From Caecitellus pseudoparvulus (taxonomy: Eukaryota; Bigyra: Bicosoecida), in the NCBI GenBank assembly GCA_965644315.1, contig CBFFRQ010000043.1:496001-560000 (forward strand): a DNA stretch of 64,000 bases. The letters are read 5' to 3'. Below are positions 53,659-62,192 of this stretch, one piece after another. Position 1 is the first letter of the stretch; every line of letters begins with the position of its first letter. The translations under genes and the position numbers were made by a program. The notes under the pieces were generated by a model. It ran no database searches, was not told the origin of the DNA, and saw only the letters and a list, made by a program, of their open reading frames with translations.

Positions 53659-54106
53659 GATGATGTGTGTCGCACAGCGACCGCGTGGCAAACCCCCGCT
53701 CAGACTCTGCACTGCAGCCTCACACGCCTGGCACAAGAGGGAGGGGAGGTGCGGCGATTTGTGGGGCATGCTTCAGCTTGTGCATGGGTGTGTGGCCCCC
53801 GTCGCAGACTGCAAGGGCTCGCCTCACCCTGCTGCGGGGGGCGTGGAAGCCGTCCAGTCAGCTGGCCGGAGCGGCCGTCTCGGCGCAAACGGTGGAGGAG
53901 AAACCCCCGGCGCTGCAACATGCCCGGCGCGGGTGCCGCGCACACGGCACCTCGTCCCCGCTCTCAAAACAAGCTGCATTGGTTCTTTGCGACACAAACC
54001 TGGGCGCAGCCTTGCCCTGGACGCGACTGCGGCGAGCCTCCGCATCGCAGGAGTTGCGAGATGCCACACCGCATGTCCAGGGCAAGGCTGCGCGCCCAGG
54101 GGGGAG
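53659..54106. other. Intergenic between MOK start and aquaporin stop
   Basis: About 450 bases. Apart from a long inverted repeat (separate entry) no coding exon is supported. Confidence 0.35.
53999..54100. repeat. Inverted repeat, 24-bp arms, hairpin-forming
   Basis: The left arm 53999-54022 starts CCTGGGCGCAGCCTTGCC. The right arm 54075-54100 is its reverse complement, starting GTCCAGGGCAAGGCTGCG, with one 2-base (GC) bulge. The loop is 52 nt and has a smaller GC-rich imperfect pairing. The element begins 7 bases beyond the aquaporin stop codon in the sense of that gene, so it would fold in its 3' untranslated region. Confidence 0.85.
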
Positions 54107-55081
54107 TCAAGGCCCCTCGGGGCTCACACCCGACGGGTTCCGTCGCGTCTTGACGACCTCTGGCTCGCTGGGCGTGGTGGCCCCCAGCAAGTCCACGCTG
54201 AGGCTGCGGCAGCGCTGCTCGCCGTCCTTGCTGTCCGCGGTCGCAACAACGCAGGCCGTGTCGCAGTCGTCCAGGACGCCTGGTGTGGCGCCCACGTCCG
54301 CAATGACGCCCTTTCCTTGCTCCTCAGCCTTGGGGGCGCTCAGACCCAGCGGCTTGGGCGCCTGGGGCCCCTTTTCGGGAGTGCAAGCTTCCGTGTCGGC
54401 CCCTGCGGGGTCAAGCATGCCGAAGCGACACAATGCCCAGGCTGCTGCCGCGCCCAGCAGCTCAAACACGACGAAGATCAACATGCCCAGGCCGTCAATA
54501 CCTGTCATGGTGCCGGTCACCGCCCGCGCAATGGCCACGGTGGGGTTGGCGAAGCACCCAGAGGACGTGTACCAGTGTGTGGCGGCAATGAAGCAGCCGA
54601 CGTTGCCGGGCACAGAATCGGGCTGCAGCTTCTCTCCCAGCAGGATCACGAGCAACAGGCCGAAGGTCGCGATGGCCTCCGCGAGCCAGGCATGGGCAGC
54701 TGGCGTGGAGGCTGTGGACACCTGCATCACTGGCAGCTCGAACATGGCGTGGACAGACCAGACGCCCAGGAAGGCTCCCGCGAGCTGGGCGGCGCAGTAC
54801 GCGGCAGCCTCCTGCCACACCAGCTCACCCTGCGCAAACATGACTGCGGTGACGGCCCCATTGAAGTGCCCGCCGGAAATGGGGCCCAGGGTCGTGATGA
54901 ACACCTTCAAGCACAGGCCCGCAGCGGCCGAGATGGCCAGCAAGTGCAGTGCCGGTACGGCAGCCGCCCCTTCGGCCAGGTTTGTGGACAGCTGCCCGGC
55001 GCCCACGATGGCCATGAGCAGGAAGGCAGAGCCAATGCCCTCCGCGAGGGACTTCTGCCACAGGGCGTAGTCACGTGCCAT
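54107..55081 (-). CDS. Aquaporin/MIP family channel, bacterial-like
   Basis: Single exon from ATG 55081, 324 residues; the frame is open upstream but lacks ATG, and a GTGAGTGC there could be a splice donor. Six hydrophobic spans and two half-helix loops are visible. The first pore motif is SGGHFNGAVT (NGA in place of NPA). The second is GCFANPTVAIARAV (NPT) with the pore Arg retained. The spacing HWYTSSGCFANP followed by TGTMTGI resembles a group of proteobacterial aquaporins (WFTSSTSFANPAVTIAR). The family conducts water, glycerol or metalloid hydroxides. The last 100 residues are a cytosolic tail rich in Pro/Ala/Asp with no clear motif, ending in basic TRRNPSG. Substrate cannot be told. Confidence 0.88.
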   Translation of the reverse strand: MARDYALWQKSLAEGIGSAFLLMAIVGAGQLSTNLAEGAAAVPALHLLAISAAAGLCLKVFITTLGPISGGHFNGAVTAVMFAQGELVWQEAAAYCAAQLAGAFLGVWSVHAMFELPVMQVSTASTPAAHAWLAEAIATFGLLLVILLGEKLQPDSVPGNVGCFIAATHWYTSSGCFANPTVAIARAVTGTMTGIDGLGMLIFVVFELLGAAAAWALCRFGMLDPAGADTEACTPEKGPQAPKPLGLSAPKAEEQGKGVIADVGATPGVLDDCDTACVVATADSKDGEQRCRSLSVDLLGATTPSEPEVVKTRRNPSGVSPEGP

Positions 55082-55869
55082 GGCCAGCGTCGCTGTGGGG
55101 CGCAGGGGCGGTGGGGTGGAGAGGCTGCGGCGGCATCTCGCGCAACGCTCCTGCCGCTGCTGCTCGCAGGAAAGTGGATACCGCGAAGCAGTGCGGGCGG
55201 CCGGCTTGGCCAAGGCTTGGTGAGAGAAAAGCCTCCAAACGCGCCCACAAGGCCCAGAGCAGCCTGCCGCGTCTCTGGCAGCGGCTGCTGCAGCACTCAC
55301 AGTGTGACAGGTGCTGATGCGAGTCGCGAAGGGCTATCAGCACAAATTCCGCCAGCTCGCGACGTTACAAACTTCAGAAAAGCGTGCCCCTTGTGTGTCT
55401 CTTGAGAAGGAGAGGTGACAGGGGTGGTGGTCTGCCCGGCAGAGAAAAATTTTTGGTGTTTGTTTTGGGCTTGAGGGTCCGCTGCCATGCGCTGCAGTTG
55501 CGGCTGAGCATGCGCTGGCTGGCCAAGCCGTCCGAATCCAGCTCTGCGCACAGGCAGAATGTGATGTGCGGAGTCTAGCCTGCCTCCCCCTGGGCTCCTT
55601 GTAGCCTCCCCCCTTCAAGGGGGGGGGGCAGGGTGCGCTGGTCCCGCTGGTCACGCGCTTCGAGTACAGTACCTTGTGGCACTGCCCGGCAAGGCACACA
55701 ATTCAACTATCCAGGCAACGCGACGCGCCTCTCAGGAGTCAACAGCGTCTTGCTCTGCCGGTGACACTCGTCAGCTGTGCTTGGCTGCCGTCCCTTCCCT
55801 GCGCCCGGTGCCCCCAACGAGGACTGCAGGCGGCGACTCACCTCCAGATACAGCCGCCCCGAGGGAAGC
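55082..55869. other. Intergenic, divergent region
   Basis: Nearly 790 bases between the aquaporin ATG and the next gene. It contains an A/T-rich patch at 55443-55470 and a G-run at 55620-55628 that follows CCCCCCTTCAA, giving an imperfect C-run/G-run hairpin. No coding exon is convincing. An unspliced leader of the aquaporin gene could start here. Confidence 0.35.
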
Positions 55870-58800
55870 ATGGCGGAGGCTGGCCAGAGCGCGGAGGAGG
55901 CCATGACCATCCAAGTCAAAGCGTTCGTCTTGAGTGCCGCGGAGCGGGGAATCATGGCGCCGCACGTAGCGCAGAGAGTCGTCGGTGCGTGGCGGTGAGC
56001 CAGCGTTTGAGCCCGGAGACTCCCGCTGGCACTCCCTGCATGCTCACGCAGAGGTGTTGGATGGCGAAGATGCAGCTCAGAAAGCCGCCATCTTTGACAA
56101 AATGGCATCCTTGGTGGTGCAGCGACAACGGCGCGCAGAAGCTGCGGCGAGGTGCGTGCTTCCCACCACGCCGGGCACACACAACCCGCAGCCTAACACC
56201 CTGCTTTCCTTGCTCTTCCCCAGTAGCAGCGGCCCGTTGCGACGCTTGGTTACTCCCTTTGAGCACTTGAAGGATGCGCAGCTCGTCGACATTTTCTGTG
56301 CGTGCACGCCGCGAGGCAAGGAGTTTGCCATTGCCCAAGCAGCAAGAAACTCCGCTGAAACGCGCAGCCTTCCTGGACGTGCCCGAGCTACTGCAAGTGG
56401 CCAGCGTACTGGACACAAGGGCGTACAGGATTGTTAACAGTGTGGATGAACTCTTCGTGCCGCACTGCCTGCAGCTGCTGCGCACGCCCATCGTGCGGGC
56501 AGTCGCACGATCCTGCATTCCCCACCACAAAGCCTTCGTAGAGCTGTACTGGACCCGCAGTGTGCTCGCCGCGGAGCGGGGTGTCAAGGCGCTGTACCTG
56601 CTGCACCGACTGAGTCTCCCCCCCAGCGATCCGGACTACATCAACGTATCGGCGTCAGTGTACATCCGGCGGCGGCAGCTCAAAGCAGCAGCCGGTGCCG
56701 GCGCAGCAGCTGCCGGGGCAGGGGGCGGCGCAGGCGGCGAGCTGAGGGCCCTGCAGGACGGCACCCCCGTGGCCGCGGGGCTGATGGATGCCCTGCCATA
56801 CACGTCCCTGGGCAACGTCTACCAGCATGAGCACGAGGCTGCGGCGGAGCAGGGCTTGCGGGGAAACCCCACACAAACCCTGCTCCGGCGGGGGGCCTGG
56901 GTGGCCTGGCACCTTGCCAACGCCGTCCTGGCTGCCCGGGGCGCAGGGGTGCACTTGGCGCCCCCTGAGGACGGCTGCACGCCCCTGTCCCTCGCCGCCG
57001 CCGCGGGGGGCCTCCTCCCCGACTGCTCCCAGGGGGGCACATCCGCTGCCCGAGACGCCCTGGTACGGGACGCGGTGCTGCTGGTGGCGCGGCTGGCAGA
57101 CCGTCGCGCCACCCCTGCCCAGCGCACAGCCGCCAGCCGCGACCTGGGCCGCTCCCCCTGGACAGCTGCCTTCCACCTGCCGGACCCGGAGGCCGCCCTG
57201 AGCTCAGAGGGCGAGCAGCCGCTGCTGCCTGCTTGCCAGCCGGTGCTGGCGGACGGCGGGACCATGCTGCAGTTCACCTTTGCGCCAGACAAGACGCGGG
57301 CGTTTGTGTTCCAGGGCATGGATGGGCACACCAGCCACGTGGCACTGCACCTGACGTCCCGGTGGCTGCAGGCGCCCCGCCGCCTCATCCGCTGTGAGCG
57401 CCTGACCCCCACGCCCAACCCCTCCAAGAACGTGAAGCACTTGCAGCTAGCCCTGCGCACCATCGCGGGGGAGACCACCTCCCAACCAGAGTCCCTGGAG
57501 CGGGCACTGCTGCGCACCCGCCGTGCGGCGCTGGAGGCCTGCCAGAGGGGGGGGCTGCGGGGGGGGTACGTGCCGGCAGGCGTCACCGCCGCTGCACACT
57601 TCGCACACGCGCCGCTCCTGACCAAGGCCACTGCGCGAGAGGCCATGCGCCGTGCCATGTGTGGCCCGCCGGCATGGGGAGGTGCCCACAGCCCCGCACT
57701 GGGCGACATCCTGTCCTCCGCGCCGGGGGGAGACGTGTGGGCCACCCCTGCGGCGGGAGCCCGGCCCCTCCCCGCCATGCAGGATGCAGGGGCCTTCGCG
57801 AAGGCCCTCGTGCAGGGCATGGCATCCAGCGACTTCTGCTGGACCAGGGGCACGCGGGGCATGCGGGTCCTGGCGCCGCCTGTGGGTGAGGGTGGGTCTG
57901 CGGGAGCCCTGTGGGCGGCTGCCACAGGGGCCGTCGCCGGGGCGGGCCTGGCAGCCTCCGCCATCGGCCAGCGCTGCCAGACATGGGCCAGCCTGAGCGA
58001 CGTGGGGGTGGGCGGGGCCAAGGTCCTGGGGCGCATGCTGCGCAGTGATCCGGGCGCCTTCCTTGGGGACGGCAGCTTCATCAACTCAGAAGAGAGCAGT
58101 GTCGCGTCACGCACCCTGGCTACAGCCCACGAGTACTCTTCGAAGCCCTCAGGCGCCAAGGCCGGGCGGGTTGTGGGGCTGGCGGGGGTGCAGGAGGTGC
58201 AGTGGGTGCGTGTTCGCGTCTCGGTGGACGAGCTGTTCCGCCTCGCCACCACCAGCGACAGGGCAGAGGTGGTGGCAGGGCTCCTGGCCGATACGGCTGT
58301 GGAGGCGGCGGCAGTGCAGGCTGCCCAAGCCTCTGGCCGCATGCCGCTCACCTGGCTCGCCGCACCCCACGAGAGTGAGCTGCCACTCACCTGTGCCGCA
58401 GACGTCCTGGACAAGGAAGGGCCGGCGGCAGTGGGAATGGGCGGGGAGCTCGCCGCCGCCCTGGGCAGGTACCCAGCCCTTCAGCGCGCCTTTGGCCCCG
58501 ACCAGCACCCCGCCGTGCGCCAGGCTGCCCTGAAGCAGCCGGTGCCGTCTGACTACCCGACGATGGCGTCACCGCAGCGCGTGGTGGCACTGGCGCCCCA
58601 CGCTGCTCGTGGCTGTGCGGGAGCCACACCGGCGTTTCTGCAGATGGGCTACTGCGCCGCCAACGTGCACGGGGGGCCGGATGTCCCGTACGAACCCCCC
58701 CAGCACGCCATGAGAGCGGCACGGGAGGCGCCGGGGGGTGGACAGCCCCCCCCTGCGCCCCCTGCCCCAGACGGCCCTTCCAGCGTCCCTCCAGGCTCCG

Positions 58801-59210
58801 TCGCCATCCACGACGACGACAGCGACGACGGCGAGGTGGTCGGCGACGGCGACAAGGTCAGCGACCCTGCCCCAGCCCCGCCGTCCGCACCATCTCCCGC
58901 CCCAAGGGCTGGCCCTCCCCCAGGGGACAAACCGGGTGGCAACCCGGGCATGCCTTCCCGCGCCACACTCTCGGGAGCATCACGTGAAGTGGTGCTGCCG
59001 GGGCTGTGGGCGGGCCTGTGGCGCGTGTCGCAGGAACAGGGGTGGGTGTGGGTGCCGGCGCACTTCGCGCTGACAGCCCTCACGCAGCGCCCTGCCGTGG
59101 CGGAGGCCAGCACGGTGCCCTTTGACTACGGCGCCCTCGCGACGCTGGCTGCCGAGGCGCCGGCCGTGTTTGTGCAGGGGGCCACGAGCGCTGCGTGGTG
59201 GATGGTGTGA
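55870..59210 (+). CDS. Large protein with F-box-like motif near the N-terminus
   Basis: Exons about 56020-56151, 56224-56297 and 56368-59210 join in phase. An upstream exon from ATG 55870 (MAEAGQSAEEAMTIQVKAFV) is plausible, but its junction would need an intron of only about 34 nt. After splicing, VTPFEHLKDAQLVDIFSFLD and VPELLQVASVLDTRAYRIVN form an F-box-like helix set (P-x-x-L-x-D-x-x-L-x-x-I-x-x-F-L). Next comes a helical region with LYWTRSVLAAERGVKALYLL, then about 800 residues of Ala/Gly/Pro-rich sequence with ordered patches (MLQFTFAPDKTRAFVFQGMD, VQEVQWVRVRVSVDELFRLA). An acidic stretch (DDDSDDGEVVGDGD) precedes the C-terminal block GLWAGLWRVSQEQGWVWVPA. F-box proteins link substrates to SCF ubiquitin ligases. 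The substrate part is not recognisable. Confidence 0.6.
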
Positions 59211-59244
59211 CCCCGCCGCCGCCGGCGCCAGTGGTCAGGCAGGC

Positions 59245-59256
59245 CAATGCATGCAT
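59245..59256. promoter_or_regulatory. Candidate 3'-end element in a convergent gap
   Basis: CAATGCATGCAT lies between the stops of the F-box-like gene (59210) and HADH (59257). Third convergent pair with this type of sequence. Inference only. Confidence 0.4.
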
Positions 59257-60373
59257 TCAGCCCACCACCTTGTTGCCCTTCCAGGTGTAGAAGCCCTGGC
59301 CAGACTTACGGCCCAGCTTGCCCTCTGCTACCATGCTCTCCAGCAGGGGCGGCACGAAGAAGGCGGGGTCCTCCGGGAACTGCTGCACCCAGCCCTGCAG
59401 GATGAAGAGGCAGGTGTCCAGGCCCACGTAGTCAGCCAGGGTGAGGGGGCCCATGGGGTACCCGCAGCCCAGTTGCATGGCCTTGTCGATGTCCGCCTTG
59501 GAGCCGACGCCCCGGTCGAAGAGGGCGATGGCCTGGGCCATGTACGGCACCAGGAGCCGGTTCACGATGAAGCCGGGGGTGTCCGTGCAGGCGACGGCGG
59601 TCTTGCCCTGGGCCTGGGCGAAGGCCATGGCGGCGTCGAAGGTCTCGGTGCTGGTGACGTCGGTGCGCACCACCTCCACCAGCTGCATGATCTGCACGGG
59701 GTTGAAGTAGTGCAGGCCCACGAGTTTGTCGCCGCGGCCACTGGCCTCGATCATGTCTCCCACGTTCAGGGAGGAGGTGTTGGTGGCCAGGATGCCGCTG
59801 GGCTTGACGATGCGGCCCAGGTCCGTGTACAGCTCCTTCTTCACGTCCAGGTTCTCAACGATGGCCTCGATGACCAGGTCACAGTCCGCCAACGCGCCAC
59901 GGTCCGTGGCGGTGCTGATGCGCCCCAGCACGGCAGAGGTCTCGGCGTCCGCCGCCTCCTGCGTCGCCTTGCCCTTCTTCACGGCGCGGTCGGCCACCGT
60001 GTTCAGGGAGCTGGCGATCATGCCCATGCCCTGCGAAACGGGGTGGTGGGCGTGGACCCCAGTCGTGCGCGCCCGGCAGGCACGGCACGCACTCGGCTGA
60101 CGGCTTCTTCAGAGGCCTCCACAGCCACAACTTCGAAACCCTTCTGTGCGGTCACTTGCGCGATGCCGTGGCCCATGAGGCCCAGCCCCACCACGCCCAC
60201 CTGCGGGAATTGCGGCGGCTGGTGCAGTGCCCCTGCGCTCGCCCAGCAGCACACAGAGCTCGCATGAGCACGCCGGCGCTCAGCCGCACCTTGGAGATGC
60301 CAGCCACTTCTGTGGACATGCTTCTGGAGCCCGCTCGGGCTGCCGCCCGAACTGCGCGAGCCACGGCGGCCAT
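59257..60373 (-). CDS. HADH: 3-hydroxyacyl-CoA dehydrogenase, short-chain mitochondrial type
   Basis: Exons 60373-60290, 60200-60093 and 60030-59257 join in phase, giving 321 residues. Exon 1 is a mitochondrial-type presequence (MAAVARAVRAAARAGSRSMS). The NAD site is VGVVGLGLMGHGIAQVTAQK. Further landmarks are LVIEAIVENLDVKKELYTDL, ILATNTSSLNV, the catalytic His in LVGLHYFNPVQIMQLVEVV, DTPGFIVNRLLVPYM, GYPMGPLTLADYVGLD and GRKSGQGFYTW. It oxidises L-3-hydroxyacyl-CoA in beta-oxidation. Length is the usual 300-320. It faces the F-box-like gene, stops 47 nt apart, with CAATGCATGCATT in the gap. It forms a natural pathway partner for the acyl-CoA dehydrogenase at 24880, although the two appear targeted to different organelles. 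Confidence 0.95.
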
Positions 60374-60495
60374 GTTTGTAGGGCGGACGTGAGTCTGACG
60401 CAGGCGCAAAGTGCCAAGGCGCGAGCAAGAAGGGGCCAGTCGCGGGAGGAAGTGCATGGATTAGTATGTGCAGGGGCCAGGGAAGTGTGATATCG

Positions 60496-61690
60496 TCAGT
60501 GCTGTGGGCCACTCTGGCGCCTGTGCAGCACCATGGCCCTGCGCAGGCGCCAAGCCCCCTCACGCGCCGCTCTGCTGGCCACGGCGCCGGCAGCCTGCTG
60601 CCACTGGCTGCGGTGCTGCCGACGCACTGCCAGCATCACAGCAGACACCTCTGGTGTGCATGCAATTTGCTGTTTCCACGCCGGTAGCGGCAGTTGCAGC
60701 CACTGCAGGAGGGTCTGGGCACCCACATCCTCCAAACGCCGGTCGTCAATGGTGGAGTGGTCCGTCTGCCGCTCCACGACGTCGCTCCACCGCCCAGCTA
60801 CGGAGAGGGGCCCCCTGTCTCGATTTTCCAGGCGCCGCGCAGCCTTGGCACACATCCGGCGGGTGAGGTGGGCCACGGCAGGGTCGTGGTGGGCCAGCAC
60901 GCGCAGCAGCTGTGTCAGGCTCTGCGCCAAGTGCTGCCCGGCGCCGTGGTCAGCCAGGCCGATGTGTGTGGCCCCCACTGTGCGGGGCGTGAGGGAGGGC
61001 GCGCCGGATGGTCCCCGGTGCTCGAGCAGCACCTCCACCGCCAGGGCGTCAGCTGACGCGACGGCCTTGTACAGCGGCGTGACCAAGCGCACTCCTTGTT
61101 GCACCCCCAGGCGGGGGTCGGCACCAGCGCCCAGCAACAGCTGCGGCACCCCTCGGTCGGCACACAGTATGCCTGCGTGCAGGGGGGTCCCGCCTGCCTC
61201 GTTCAGGAGGTTGGCGGCGGTGCCGGCTTGCAGCAACGCCGCCACGATCTCTGCGTGCCCAGCTGCCGCTGCGACGTGCAGCGGGGAGAAGCCGTACGCG
61301 TCCTTGCGGTCGAGCTTGGCCTTGGCGGCAAGCAAGGCGTGCACGGTCGCTAGCTCCCCTGCCTGGGCTGCATGGTGCAGGGCCGTGCGCCTGCCCCTCC
61401 CTCCAGCAAGGTTCACCCCTGCACCCTTCTGCACCAGCTCCTGCACCAGGTCCCACTTGCGGTTTGAAGCGGCGCTCCAAATGGGCTCGCACACGACAGA
61501 GGGTGGGGGGGCGGTGGGGGCTTCGTACACTGCACTGGGCTGCGGCGCCACGGAGTGTGACCCGCACCTGCGAAGGCGGCAGCGACAGCGACGTGGTGTT
61601 TCCCTTGCGAGGTACTGCTGCTGCCAGCAACTTCCCGGCTGTGCGCCCACTGGCGTACATGCAGGCGCGCGGAACTCACGTCTGGCCCAT
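60496..61690 (-). CDS. Ankyrin repeat protein with probable N-terminal acylation
   Basis: Exon 1 is only 11 nt (61690-61680, ATGGGCCAGAC), followed by a GTGAGT donor; exon 2 is 61567-60496. The phase fits and gives 360 residues starting MGQTCGSHSV. About four ankyrin repeats are visible: RRTALHHAAQAGELATVHAL, YGFSPLHVAAAAGHAEIVAA, GGTPLHAGILCADRGVPQLL and VTPLYKAVASADALAVEVLL. A fifth may begin at ATHIGLADHGAG. The C-terminal 130 residues are helical and basic, unassigned. Met-Gly followed by Cys at position 5 is compatible with N-myristoylation plus palmitoylation, so membrane attachment is likely. This depends on the tiny exon being real. No catalytic domain is seen. Confidence 0.72.
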
Positions 61691-62192
61691 GCTGAAGGGA
61701 TTAAATGTTGCGCAGCTGCACTTGCGCCGCCATGGGCTGTGCTGCAGGCAAGCAGGCAAGGCAGCTGGGAAACGGCCTTCGTGACGGGTGCAGGCGCAAT
61801 TTCCGCAGGACACTCCCTCTGCCTCGACCCCTCCGACTAGAGACGGCAAGCTGCAGCACTTGAAGTAATGGGGGAGGTGCGAAGATCACGTGTGTGTGCG
61901 TGAATTGAGTGGTGTGGGCATTGCCCGCGGGGCGGGCCGGGCCGCCTAGGTGCTCGTCAGATGGTCGCAGGGTCACACCTCGCCGAGATCGTCCTCCGCT
62001 CACGCCACGTCACACCTCCAAACGTAAAGTCAGGCGGTCCGCGCAGATCCCTGGGGCACTCGCGAAAAGCACACGGGCAGGGACCACTCAATACGAATCA
62101 TGCATTCTGATGTGCATCAGGGCAGGGACAAGCGAGCTGCGCCTAAACCAGGGTGCTTTCTGCACCTCTGGACACCGCCGTCGCGTCGCGAC
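61691..62192. other. Intergenic, nothing recognised
   Basis: About 500 bases between the ankyrin gene start and the stop of the Patched-like gene. No coding exon is supported. It must contain the ankyrin promoter and the Patched-like 3' end. Confidence 0.35.

Noticed and set aside
55448-55456. AATTTTTGG, like an snRNA Sm-binding site
   Set aside because: No U1, U2, U4 or U5 signature upstream and no convincing 3' hairpin after it; probably chance in an AT-richer patch.
55870-55985. First exon of the F-box-like gene joined through a 34-nt intron (about 55986-56019)
   Set aside because: Most other introns here are over 60 nt. The Met at 55870 is kept only as a possible start; the true 5' exon may differ.
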